A stretch of 64,000 bases of DNA from JAJTFA01 sp051715425 (GTDB lineage Bacteria; Bacteroidota; Bacteroidia; UKL13-3), in assembly GCA_051715425.1 (NCBI GenBank), contig JBPXJS010000042.1:65590-129589 (forward strand), given 5' to 3'. Made by a program: the position numbers and the translations under genes. The notes beneath the pieces were generated by a model, which saw only the letters and a list, made by a program, of their open reading frames with translations, made no database searches and was not told the DNA's origin. Below, one piece after another: positions 43,935 to 52,791 of the stretch; the first letter of the stretch is position 1, and each line of letters opens with the position of its first letter.

Positions 43935-46900
43935 ATGAATCTGTATAAATACCTGGGTGCTATATTACTTCTGCTGGCATTTAATACCAACGAAGCCCTT
44001 GCACAGAAGACCTGGACAAATGGAAATAATTCCGGCAATTGGTTTGATGATGATAACTGGGATCCAGTGGGAACGCCAGGAGCTGGTGATGCCGTAATTT
44101 TTGACGGTACAAACGGAGATGATTGTTTTATTTCCGGTGCCGCTGAATGTGCCAATTTTTCCATGAGTGCTGGGTATGGAGGAACCGTTAATTTTGATGC
44201 CGGGTCTACCCTTACAGCTGCAGCAGGGGCATTTAATGCCGGAACTTTTGATGCAACAGGTGCCGGAGATCTTATTTTTACAGGCTTTACCATTAACGGA
44301 GGAACTTTTACCAGTACTCCGGCAAATCTTTTTTTAAGCAATACGGCATTAGTGCTTACAAGCGGAACATTTAACCATAACAGCGGAACTGTTTACTATG
44401 ATATTGCAAATCTCACATCGGTATCCATTCCAAACGGGCTTAACTTGTTTAACCTTACACTGGATAAAACAAGCACAGGAACTGTTACTTATACAATTGG
44501 TTCTACGGTTACCGTAAACGGAGATATGGTTTTAAACACAACAAGCAGTTCAAGAAGTATTCTGCTAAGTACAGGAACCATCTCTCTTAAAGGTAATCTT
44601 GATAATTCAAATAATCAGGGAACAAGTACAAGCGCACAATCGGCTACTATTTCTCTTACAGGAACAACGTCACAAACGATCTCAGGAGCAGGTGTTAGTG
44701 GTGATAAAGGACGACTTGCTAACATTACTATCAATCAGGGTGGGGGTGGAACCGTTTCCCTTTCCGGCTTCATTTATATTAATGGCACAATCACTTATAC
44801 CAGTACAGGAACTGTTAGCCCCGGCTCTTCTACTGTATTTATTTTTGGAACCCGCACACTTGATGCAGAAAATACATCAAATGTTACTATGCCGTTCAAT
44901 AACTTAAATATAGGAAGAACTTCGGGAGCCACAAATATAGGTACTGTTACCTTAGGTGGTGGATTACGTGTTGATGGTACATTAACGATTAACACAGGCT
45001 CTACACTTACTACATCTAATAACGCAATTGAGCTTAGAGGAGATTTTACCAATTCAGGAACTTTTACACCGGGTAATACCATTGTAACTTTGCAGGGAAC
45101 AAATTCTCAAGCTTTGGATTTCAGGAACTCGAGTTCAGTTACCTTGGTAGCCATCAATTGCGCAAAATCATCAAATACGGCTACTATTTCTGATGCGATA
45201 AGTATTTCCGACAGTATTACCTGCACAGGTGGAACCCTTAACCTGAACGGAAACCTGACATTACTTTCTACTGCCAGTAAAACAGCCCAGGTAGGAAGAA
45301 GCACCGGAACAATTAGTGGTAATGTGATTGCTCAAAGACATGTGCCCTCATCAGCGCGTAAATGGATTTTCCTTGCATCACCTGTTACCACTGCCAACAA
45401 TATCAGCAATAACTGGCAACAACAAATACATATTACCGGTTCAGGCTCGGGAGGAACAACCTGTCCAACCTTAACCGCACATACCAATGGATTTGATGCA
45501 ACCTTGTCTAATAGCCCATCTATGTTAACTTATGGAGAGGCCGCAAAAGCTTGGACATCCGTGAGTACCACATCTTCCACGAATCTGGTTGCCGGCACAG
45601 GTTACAGGGTTTTTATTCGTGGCGACAGGGTAGGTCAGGCTTGCGCTTTGCTCGATAATACCAACCCAACACCAAGTGCGGTAACTTTAAGTGCTACCGG
45701 TACTTTGCTTACCGGTTCACAGGATATTACAGGCCTTACCTGCAGCAATGGTTGTGATGATGTGAATACAGAAGGCTGGCATTTAATTGGTAATCCTTAT
45801 GCTGCAACAGTTGATTTACATTCCGTAACATTCTCCAATGTTTCAAATCTGGTACATTGTTTTAATCCTACCGGTGCTTATACCAGCTACAATAAAGTTA
45901 CCCAAACAGGAAACGCCAGTTTGCGTTTTATTTCTTCAGGTCAGGGTTTTTGGGTAAGAGCCAATAACAGCGTTACTGCTGGTACCGTTAGTTTTACCGA
46001 AACGTCAAAGTTTACCGGTCAAACCGGTATTTCTTTATTTAAGAATTCATCCGGACCTGCTCAGTTAACTATCATACTTAATACCTCTACCGGAACCCCA
46101 ATGGATGAAACTTACCTTGCATTTGATAACGCGAGTTCTCAATCTTTCGAAGGTTATTATGATGGTGGTAAAATGGGATATAGCTATGGCAGTATCAGTA
46201 CCTATAATACACCCGGAAATTTGAGATATGCCATTAATTCTATAGCTTATCCTGCCTTTACGGATTCTGTTTACCTGGATGCCAGACTGGCTGCCAATGC
46301 AGGTACCCACAGGTTAAAGTTTAGTCCACAAAATATTCAGCCTACCGTTCAGTTATTCCTGTTGGATCAGTTCACCAGTTCTTTAACCCTTATCAATTCA
46401 TCAACAGATTATTCATTTACAGTTGGCAGCAACCCTGCCTCATATGCATCTGATCGTTTTGTTATTATCCTGCACCCTGTTCAGGCTCCGCTACCTGTGG
46501 TGATGACAGCATTTAATGCCTCAAAGAAAGTAAACGGTGTGGTGCTCGACTGGGCTACCTCTTCGGAAATTAACAATAAGGTTTTTGAAGTAGAAAGAAG
46601 CTACGACAACAATACATTTACCAAAATTGGAGAAGTAGAAGGAAAAGGAACCTATGGAGGGCATTCAGCTTACCAGTTTGTAGATTATGCTCCCGATTTT
46701 AACGGAATGAATTATTACCGCTTAAAGCAGGTTGACATGAACGAAAAAACAACTTACACTACCATTATACCGGTTTCTTACCTCAACGGTGTTGTGGTTT
46801 CGGCAGATATCAGCGTATTCCCTAACCCGGCTAAAGATAAATTATCAATTAATCTGGAGTCAGTTGTTGGTAATGCACAAATCAAAATTTTTGATCTGGC

Positions 46901-47042
46901 AGGTAAGAACGTATTAGTTGCACCGGCAACCGGAAGTTCAAAAAATACCATTGATATCGGCAACCTTTACAACGGCATTTATTTGATAGAAGTATCGGCC
47001 GGAGGCGCTGTTGTTTATAACAATAAGTTTATCAAAAACTAA
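43935..47042 (+). CDS. Large secreted beta-helix-like protein with T9SS sorting domain
   Basis: 1035 residues. Signal peptide ends near residue 23 (NEALAQ). KTWTNGNNSGNWFDDDNWDP opens a long repetitive region of Gly/Thr/Ser/Asn-rich strands (about 30-470) followed by HVPSSARKWIFLASPV and WHLIGNPYAATVD, a pattern seen in other Bacteroidota adhesin-like proteins. The late part has LPVVMTAFNASKKVNGVVLD, VFEVERSYDNNTFTKI and NYYRLKQVDMNEKTTYT, then the sorting domain (ISVFPNPAKDKLSINL to YNNKFIKN). Outside T9SS cargo status no function can be stated. The 155-bp AT-rich gap to the divergent gene at 43779 must hold both promoters. Confidence 0.82.
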   Translation: MNLYKYLGAILLLLAFNTNEALAQKTWTNGNNSGNWFDDDNWDPVGTPGAGDAVIFDGTNGDDCFISGAAECANFSMSAGYGGTVNFDAGSTLTAAAGAFNAGTFDATGAGDLIFTGFTINGGTFTSTPANLFLSNTALVLTSGTFNHNSGTVYYDIANLTSVSIPNGLNLFNLTLDKTSTGTVTYTIGSTVTVNGDMVLNTTSSSRSILLSTGTISLKGNLDNSNNQGTSTSAQSATISLTGTTSQTISGAGVSGDKGRLANITINQGGGGTVSLSGFIYINGTITYTSTGTVSPGSSTVFIFGTRTLDAENTSNVTMPFNNLNIGRTSGATNIGTVTLGGGLRVDGTLTINTGSTLTTSNNAIELRGDFTNSGTFTPGNTIVTLQGTNSQALDFRNSSSVTLVAINCAKSSNTATISDAISISDSITCTGGTLNLNGNLTLLSTASKTAQVGRSTGTISGNVIAQRHVPSSARKWIFLASPVTTANNISNNWQQQIHITGSGSGGTTCPTLTAHTNGFDATLSNSPSMLTYGEAAKAWTSVSTTSSTNLVAGTGYRVFIRGDRVGQACALLDNTNPTPSAVTLSATGTLLTGSQDITGLTCSNGCDDVNTEGWHLIGNPYAATVDLHSVTFSNVSNLVHCFNPTGAYTSYNKVTQTGNASLRFISSGQGFWVRANNSVTAGTVSFTETSKFTGQTGISLFKNSSGPAQLTIILNTSTGTPMDETYLAFDNASSQSFEGYYDGGKMGYSYGSISTYNTPGNLRYAINSIAYPAFTDSVYLDARLAANAGTHRLKFSPQNIQPTVQLFLLDQFTSSLTLINSSTDYSFTVGSNPASYASDRFVIILHPVQAPLPVVMTAFNASKKVNGVVLDWATSSEINNKVFEVERSYDNNTFTKIGEVEGKGTYGGHSAYQFVDYAPDFNGMNYYRLKQVDMNEKTTYTTIIPVSYLNGVVVSADISVFPNPAKDKLSINLESVVGNAQIKIFDLAGKNVLVAPATGSSKNTIDIGNLYNGIYLIEVSAGGAVVYNNKFIKN

Positions 47043-47060
47043 ACAAAAAATATTTCTCTT

Positions 47061-47100
47061 AAAGGCTGGCAGGGTTAATTCCTGTCAGCCTTTTTCTTTT
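47061..47100 (+). terminator. Intrinsic terminator of the 43.9-47.0 kb gene
   Basis: AAAGGCTGGCAGG pairs with CCTGTCAGCCTTT (one wobble) around GTTAATT, followed by TTCTTTT, 20 bases after the stop. Confidence 0.88.
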
Positions 47101-47144
47101 ATAGATAATCCTGAAATTTTACCTGCTAATCTTACCTAAATTTA

Positions 47145-47152
47145 TACCTTTG
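47145..47152 (+). promoter_or_regulatory. Putative -7 element of the ccm operon
   Basis: TACCTTTG matches TAnnTTTG exactly but ends only five bases before the ccmC ATG, which would give a leaderless or almost leaderless transcript. No good -33 element is seen. Confidence 0.45.
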
Positions 47153-47157
47153 CGCCC

Positions 47158-47817
47158 ATGATTAGCTGGTGGAAATTATTGGGTGCGGCCTGTTTATTAT
47201 ATGCATTAACCGGAGGACTGCTTTTGCCCGTTCCGGATTTACCCATACTTGAACAAAGCATACGTAACCTGTATTACCATGTACCCATGTGGTTTGGAAT
47301 GATATTTCTTTTGCTGGCATCCATGATTGGATCTATCCGCTTTTTATCAAAGGGAAATATAAAGGACGATATGATGGCATCACAATTTGCCAATATTGGC
47401 TTGTTGTATGGTTTTATGGGACTTATTACAGGAATGATTTGGGCACAGAACACCTGGGGCACGCCTTGGACCAATGATCCTAAATTAAACAGTGCTGCCA
47501 TTGGTATGCTGATGTATCTTGCCTACACCGTTTTAAGAAGCTCCATTGAAGATGAAGAGAAACGTGCAAGGGTATCTGCGGTATACAATATATTTTGCTT
47601 TCCTGTATTTGTGGTTCTCATTTTTGTATTGCCCCGTCTTACGGATTCTTTGCACCCTGGTAATGGCGGCAATCCTGGTTTTAATACCTATGATCTGGAT
47701 AACAGGTTAAGGCTTGTATTTTATCCGGCCGTTATTGGTTGGACCTTACTCGGCTTTTGGATAGCCAATATTTCATTGCGCTACAAAAAGCTGGAGTATC
47801 ATAAACATAATGCTTAA
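47158..47817 (+). CDS. ccmC: Cytochrome c biogenesis heme exporter CcmC
   Basis: 219 residues with six membrane helices. The tryptophan-rich heme-handling motif lies in the third periplasmic-side loop (MIWAQNTWGTPWTNDPKL), the CcmC version of the WWD domain, with flanking His in YYHVPMWFGM and a late His in TDSLHPGN. CcmC passes heme to CcmE at the outer face of the inner membrane. The start is fixed by the conserved opening WWKLLGAACLLYAL. It is the first gene of a tight ccmC-ccmD-ccmE-ccmF operon. Confidence 0.9.
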   Translation: MISWWKLLGAACLLYALTGGLLLPVPDLPILEQSIRNLYYHVPMWFGMIFLLLASMIGSIRFLSKGNIKDDMMASQFANIGLLYGFMGLITGMIWAQNTWGTPWTNDPKLNSAAIGMLMYLAYTVLRSSIEDEEKRARVSAVYNIFCFPVFVVLIFVLPRLTDSLHPGNGGNPGFNTYDLDNRLRLVFYPAVIGWTLLGFWIANISLRYKKLEYHKHNA

Positions 47818-47819
47818 TA

Positions 47820-47990
47820 ATGATGTTAAACGTTTTATTACAAACACAACATACCGCTCAAATGGCTAATGCAGCCGATACGGATAAGTATATGGTGGTG
47901 GTTGCGGTAGTTGCTGTAATTTTTACAGGAATTGTGGGTTATCTGATTTATATAGACAGGAAACTGAAAAAACTGGAGGAGAATAAGTAG
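47820..47990 (+). CDS. ccmD: Small membrane protein, CcmD-like
   Basis: A 56-residue frame two bases after ccmC and four before ccmE. It starts MMLNVLLQTQHTAQMANAAD, has a single membrane helix (about 24-45: YMVVVAVVAVIFTGIVGYLI) and a charged tail (DRKLKKLEENK). Size, single helix with a basic cytoplasmic end and position fit CcmD, the small subunit that releases holo-CcmE from CcmC. Sequence similarity to CcmD is always weak, so the call rests on layout. Confidence 0.7.
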   Translation: MMLNVLLQTQHTAQMANAADTDKYMVVVAVVAVIFTGIVGYLIYIDRKLKKLEENK

Positions 47991-47994
47991 CCCT

Positions 47995-48381
47995 ATGAAA
48001 AAAATGCATATTATACTGATTGTTTTGATAGCACTGGCTATTGGGGCAATTGTAAGTACCTATGGTGATGCAAGCACTTACGAGAGTTTTTCTGTTGCAT
48101 CAGAAAATCCGGACAAAGAGTTTCATGTGGTAGGAACATTAAACAGGGAAAAGGAAAAATACTACGATCCAAAAAAGGATGCCAACTATTTTACTTTTTA
48201 CCTTTTGGATGAAAAGGGCGAAGAGCGTAAAGTGATTTATCATGCACCGGAACCGCAGGATTTTGACCGCTCTGAGAAGATTGTGATTATAGGAAAGATG
48301 GAAGGGCAGGAGTTTGTTGCCTCTAAAATATTGTTAAAATGCCCGTCAAAATATACCGATGGGCAGGTAAAGGAATCTTAA
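47995..48381 (+). CDS. ccmE: Heme chaperone CcmE, CxxxY variant
   Basis: 128 residues: an N-terminal membrane anchor (about 4-20), then an OB-fold with FHVVGTLNREKEKYYDPK, FYLLDEKGEERKVIY and IVIIGKMEGQEFVASKIL. In ordinary CcmE the heme is bound covalently by a His in HxxxY; here the equivalent position is Cys116 in CPSKY, i.e. CxxxY. This variant is known from archaea and some bacteria, where it goes with loss of ccmH. CcmE carries heme from CcmC to CcmF. It is 26 bases before ccmF. Confidence 0.88.
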   Translation: MKKMHIILIVLIALAIGAIVSTYGDASTYESFSVASENPDKEFHVVGTLNREKEKYYDPKKDANYFTFYLLDEKGEERKVIYHAPEPQDFDRSEKIVIIGKMEGQEFVASKILLKCPSKYTDGQVKES

Positions 48382-48406
48382 TTCAGTTTATACCGCATAA
48401 CTATTT

Positions 48407-50950
48407 ATGAACGAAGTTGTATTTGAAGGAGAACGGTTATTATACGGGAACCTCGGCCACTTTGCCGTGGTTCTTGCTTTTTGTACGTCTGTGCTGGCTA
48501 CCATAGCCTGGTATGTGGCCACCAACAGAAATGATGAAGGCTGGGCAAAAATTGCCAGAAATGCTTTCCATGTGCATACCATTTCTGTTCTGGCCATTGT
48601 TGGGATTCTGTTTTTTATTATCCACCAGCATTTATTTGAGTACCATTATGCCTGGCAACACTCCTCGCGTGAATTGCCTGTTGAGTATATGATTTCCTGT
48701 TTCTGGGAAGGGCAGGAAGGAAGTTTTTTGCTTTGGGTTTTCTGGCAAATGGTTATTGGGAATATATTGATCAGAAGTGCTGGCAAATGGACAAGCCCTG
48801 TAATGGCTGTATTGATGTTGTCTCAGATTGCGCTTACCTCTATGCTTATCGGGGTTAAAGTATTTGGCTACAAATTAGGAAGCAGCCCATTTGAATTGTT
48901 GCGTGTAGCTATGGGTAATGCTCCTCTGTTTAAAAAGCCTGATTATTTATCAAAAATTGCAGACGGAAACGGATTAAATCCCCTGCTTCAAAATTACTGG
49001 ATGGTCATCCATCCGCCTACCTTGTTTTTTGGATTTGCCACTACCATTGTTCCGTTTGCATACGCCATTGCCGCTTTATGGAAACGTGATTATACAGGTT
49101 GGCTTAAACCGGCATTGCCATGGGGTTTGGTAAGTGTAATGGTGCTTGGTACCGGCATTATAATGGGTGGATTTTGGGCGTACGAAAGTTTAAGTTTTGG
49201 CGGCTACTGGGCCTGGGATCCGGTAGAGAATGCTTCCCTCATACCCTGGCTAATTCTTATTGCCGGTGTGCATGTAATGATTATTTATAAACACAGCGGA
49301 AATGCCCTGAGTGTTTCTTTTATTCTTATCCTGCTTACATTTTTACTGGTATTGTACGCTACCTTCTTAACCCGCAGTGGAATTTTAGGAAATGCATCTG
49401 TTCACTCTTTCACAGATCTGGGTATGAGCGGACAGTTGCTGGTATTTATTCTCATTTTTGTGTGGCTTCCGGCTTTTGTGATGTTGGAACAACAACGCCA
49501 CAAATTGTTGTATGCCTTTGCCTTTTTATTATTTATTGTTGGATTAATAGCGGTTGAAAAATACAATTTTCCTAAGTGGCCAATGATTATTCTTGGTGGC
49601 TCGTTTTTAATTACCAGTGCTGTTCTTTTGGTTAAAAAGGTTCCAACATCAGCTAAGGAAGAAGAAGTATACACCCGCGAGTTCTGGATGTTTATTGGCA
49701 GCCTGGTATTGGTTATTTCTGCATTTCAGGTGGTGATGACCACTTCTGTTCCGGTGTTTAATAAGCTTTTTGGAACCAATATGGCTCCTCCTTCCGATGT
49801 GATTTCGCATTACAATAAGTGGCAAATGCCTATGGCCATTATCATAGCCTTGCTTACCGGTATCGGGCAACTGTTAAAATACAAAAAGAACACGGCCGTT
49901 ACCATCAGAAGAATCCTGATACATGCAGCTATTGCAATTGTGGTATCTACAGGGTTGTTTTTCTTTTTTGAATTGAATAACTGGTTTTATATCGGTTTGT
50001 TGTTTGCTGCTTCTTATGCCCTATCGGCTAATATTGATATGCTGTTGCCTCAGCTAAAAGGAAAAATTAGCATGGCCGGATCTTCTGTCGGGCATATCGG
50101 ATTCGGGGTGTTATTAATGGGTGTGCTGGTATCATCTGCCAATAAGGAAGTAATTTCCGTAAACCAAAGTGGCATGATGCTTAACCCGGAGTTTGATGAA
50201 AAAGCCAATATGGAACATGTATACCTGGAGAAAGGGAAACCACTTCGTATGGGCGATTATGAAATTGAATACCTGAGTGATTCTACCGAATGGGTAAATA
50301 ACTACTATCAGGTTCATTACAAAAAAATAGATTCCAAAACCAATCAGGTATTGTATGAATTTGATTTGTATCCCAATGCACAGATTAACCCTAAGATGGG
50401 ATTGGTGGCTAATCCGGATACCAAACATTATATCTCACACGATGTGTTTACTTATATCAGCTCCGTGCCTAAAGAAAAAAATGCGGGTAAATTTATACAT
50501 GAATCGAAACACGAAATAAATGTGGGTGACACCATTGTAACCAATAAAGGATATGCCATTCTGCAAAAGGTAAATTCAAACATAAAGGATGGAAAGGTAG
50601 ATATGAGTAACCTGCAGTTGTTGCTTGGTGCCGAGTTTAAAGTGGTAACGCTTAAAGGGGTGTATGACGCTACTCCGCTTTATGGGATACAGAATAATGC
50701 CGTGGTAGATTTTGAAGATGTAATTGATGAGGCAGGCCTGCGTTTGCGCTTTACCGGGGTAGACCCTAAAACCGGAAAAATAACTGTTGAAACAGCAGAA
50801 CGCGATACCGCCAATGATTTTATTATTATGAAGGCCATTGTATTTCCTTGGATTAATTTGGTTTGGGCCGGCACCATTATTATGGTCATTGGGTTTACGC
50901 TTGCCATTGTTAGAAGAATAAAAGAATTCAGGCGTCAAACGGTTTCATAG
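48407..50950 (+). CDS. ccmF: Cytochrome c heme lyase subunit CcmF
   Basis: 847 residues, longer than the proteobacterial form. About 15 membrane helices; the WWD motif reads FGGYWAWDPVENASLIPW near residue 265, preceded by MVIHPPTLFFGF with a heme-ligand His, and conserved His also occur in FHVHTISVLA and HSFTDLGMSG. After the last helices a soluble domain (about 600-815) with MLNPEFDEKANMEHVYLEKG precedes a final membrane helix. CcmF attaches heme to apocytochrome. Last gene of the ccm operon here; no ccmH, ccmG, ccmA or ccmB is seen in the window. Confidence 0.92.
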   Translation: MNEVVFEGERLLYGNLGHFAVVLAFCTSVLATIAWYVATNRNDEGWAKIARNAFHVHTISVLAIVGILFFIIHQHLFEYHYAWQHSSRELPVEYMISCFWEGQEGSFLLWVFWQMVIGNILIRSAGKWTSPVMAVLMLSQIALTSMLIGVKVFGYKLGSSPFELLRVAMGNAPLFKKPDYLSKIADGNGLNPLLQNYWMVIHPPTLFFGFATTIVPFAYAIAALWKRDYTGWLKPALPWGLVSVMVLGTGIIMGGFWAYESLSFGGYWAWDPVENASLIPWLILIAGVHVMIIYKHSGNALSVSFILILLTFLLVLYATFLTRSGILGNASVHSFTDLGMSGQLLVFILIFVWLPAFVMLEQQRHKLLYAFAFLLFIVGLIAVEKYNFPKWPMIILGGSFLITSAVLLVKKVPTSAKEEEVYTREFWMFIGSLVLVISAFQVVMTTSVPVFNKLFGTNMAPPSDVISHYNKWQMPMAIIIALLTGIGQLLKYKKNTAVTIRRILIHAAIAIVVSTGLFFFFELNNWFYIGLLFAASYALSANIDMLLPQLKGKISMAGSSVGHIGFGVLLMGVLVSSANKEVISVNQSGMMLNPEFDEKANMEHVYLEKGKPLRMGDYEIEYLSDSTEWVNNYYQVHYKKIDSKTNQVLYEFDLYPNAQINPKMGLVANPDTKHYISHDVFTYISSVPKEKNAGKFIHESKHEINVGDTIVTNKGYAILQKVNSNIKDGKVDMSNLQLLLGAEFKVVTLKGVYDATPLYGIQNNAVVDFEDVIDEAGLRLRFTGVDPKTGKITVETAERDTANDFIIMKAIVFPWINLVWAGTIIMVIGFTLAIVRRIKEFRRQTVS

Positions 50951-51002
50951 GTATTTTGTATTTAGCGAAGTAAATGCAATATTGTAAACACCAAGTTTTA
51001 AC

Positions 51003-51770
51003 ATGTTGTATACCGCAGCAATTTTAGGTTCAGGAAATGTTGCCACACATCTGGCAAAGGCACTGTATAAAAACGGGGTTTCCATTACATGTGTTTATTC
51101 CCCTACACTGGCCAATGCCAATACATTGGCTAAAGAAACCGGCAGCATTGGTATTAATGATTTAGATTTACTTACACCAGCCGCTGATTTCTATATCATT
51201 GCTGTTAAAGATGCTGCCATTGCTGAAATAAACAGGCAGATAGATGTAAAAGGAATGGTGGTGCATACATCCGGAATTACACCAATGAGTATTCTGGGAA
51301 GGCATGCAGATTACGGGGTGTTTTATCCGCTTCAAACATTTACCAAAAACATTGATGCGGATATCAGCAAGGTGCCGTTTCTCCTCGAAGCAAATACTGC
51401 CGGTAATTTTGATCTGCTAAAAAAACTGGCTTCCTTACTTAGCCCCAATATAACCTATGCCGATTCTCACCAAAGGCAGATGGTGCACCTGGCAGCTGTT
51501 TTTGCCAATAACTTCACCAATTATTTATACCAGGTGGCATTTGATATCCTTGCAAAAAACAACCTGCCATCTGATCTGTTAAAACCCCTGATAGAAGAAA
51601 CCGCCCGCAAAGTTCAATCACATCAACCTTCAGAGGTGCAAACAGGTCCGGCAAGGCGTAATGATATTCCTACCATTGAAAAACACCTCACCCTGTTGCA
51701 AAGCCTGCCGGAATACCGGCAATTGTACGAGATTCTTTCTACAGAAATTCGCGAAAAATCACGCGGTTAA
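51003..51770 (+). CDS. Rossmann-like and DUF2520 domain protein
   Basis: 255 residues. The N-terminal dinucleotide-binding fold begins AAILGSGNVATHLAKALYKN and continues with DFYIIAVKDAAIAEI; VVHTSGITPMSILG and GVFYPLQTFTK are typical of the DUF2520 family. The C-terminal helical domain (about 145-255) has HLAAVFANNFTNYLY and SHQPSEVQTGPARRND, with a TGPxxRND motif that is the family mark. It resembles ketopantoate or pyrroline-5-carboxylate reductases, but the reaction is unknown. It lies 52 bases after ccmF, possibly with its own promoter. Confidence 0.8.
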   Translation: MLYTAAILGSGNVATHLAKALYKNGVSITCVYSPTLANANTLAKETGSIGINDLDLLTPAADFYIIAVKDAAIAEINRQIDVKGMVVHTSGITPMSILGRHADYGVFYPLQTFTKNIDADISKVPFLLEANTAGNFDLLKKLASLLSPNITYADSHQRQMVHLAAVFANNFTNYLYQVAFDILAKNNLPSDLLKPLIEETARKVQSHQPSEVQTGPARRNDIPTIEKHLTLLQSLPEYRQLYEILSTEIREKSRG

Positions 51771-51783
51771 TAAACTTTGTAAC

Positions 51784-52791
51784 TTATTTTAAGCCCAACC
51801 ATTCACGGGCTGTTTTATTCAATACCTGCTCTTTTGTGGCTTCATCAAGGTCTTTCATCATCTCAATAAATTTACCATGTTCCAAATCGCCTAAAGGGAA
51901 TGGAAAATCGCTGCCTAACGCAATTTTTTCTGCACCAAATAATTTCAGGTTGTATCTGAAAGCCTCTTCATCATGCACCAAAGAATCAATATAAAACTTC
52001 TTTACATATTCGCGTGGGTCGGCCACATGGTTGATATTGCAAAGGTCGGGTCTGGCATGGTAGCCATGGCTTACACGACCAATTGTATGCGGAAAACACC
52101 CCCCGCCATGTGCAAACATTACCCTAAGGTCAGGGAATTTATCAAACACTCCACCGAAAATCATGCTGCAAATGGCACGTGATGTTTCAGCAGGCATACC
52201 CACCAGCCAGGGTAGCCAGTATTTTTTCATTTTATCTTGCCCCATCATATCCCATGGGTGAACAAAAATGCACATGCCGAGTTTTTCTGCCGTTTCATAA
52301 AAGGGGAAAAAACTTTCATCATCCAGGTTTTTATCTAAAATATTGGTGGCAATTTCCACCCCGGGTAAATTCAACTCATGCTTGCACCTGTTTAGTTCCT
52401 CCACCGCACGTGTAATATCCTGCATAGGCAAAGTTCCTAATCCGGTAAACCGCTCCGGATATTCCTGCTGTATCTGTGCCAGGTGATTATTGATATACTT
52501 GCTCCACTCATGCGTGTGCTCGGGTTTGGCCCAATAGTAAAACAATACCGGAATAGTAGAGAGCGCCATCATTTGCACACCATGCTTATCCATATGCCCG
52601 ATTATGGCCTTAGGATCCCAGCAGAGATCATCAATAGCCCTGAAAAAACTGCCATCAGCCTTCATCATATTGGCCCGCCCCGGCTGGTAATGGTCGAGGT
52701 AAATAAATTCATCACCATATCCATAACGCTCCTTGAGGTTAGGAATAAATTCAGGCAGTATATGCGCGTGTACGTCTATTTTGGTTGTCAT
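51784..52791 (-). CDS. nbaD: 2-amino-3-carboxymuconate-6-semialdehyde decarboxylase (ACMSD)
   Basis: 335 residues, amidohydrolase fold. Metal ligands: IDVHAHILPEF near the N terminus, the His of IFVHPWDMMG, the His of MFAHGGGCFPHTIGR and the Asp of LGSDFPFPLGD. These motifs and overall length match ACMSD, which decarboxylates ACMS in the kynurenine pathway and so diverts it from quinolinate and NAD. The next gene but one upstream encodes 3-hydroxyanthranilate dioxygenase, which makes ACMS, confirming the call. Kynurenine monooxygenase and kynureninase are not in the window. The start codon is directly bordered by the inverted repeat of the IVP element. Confidence 0.92.
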   Translation of the reverse strand: MTTKIDVHAHILPEFIPNLKERYGYGDEFIYLDHYQPGRANMMKADGSFFRAIDDLCWDPKAIIGHMDKHGVQMMALSTIPVLFYYWAKPEHTHEWSKYINNHLAQIQQEYPERFTGLGTLPMQDITRAVEELNRCKHELNLPGVEIATNILDKNLDDESFFPFYETAEKLGMCIFVHPWDMMGQDKMKKYWLPWLVGMPAETSRAICSMIFGGVFDKFPDLRVMFAHGGGCFPHTIGRVSHGYHARPDLCNINHVADPREYVKKFYIDSLVHDEEAFRYNLKLFGAEKIALGSDFPFPLGDLEHGKFIEMMKDLDEATKEQVLNKTAREWLGLK

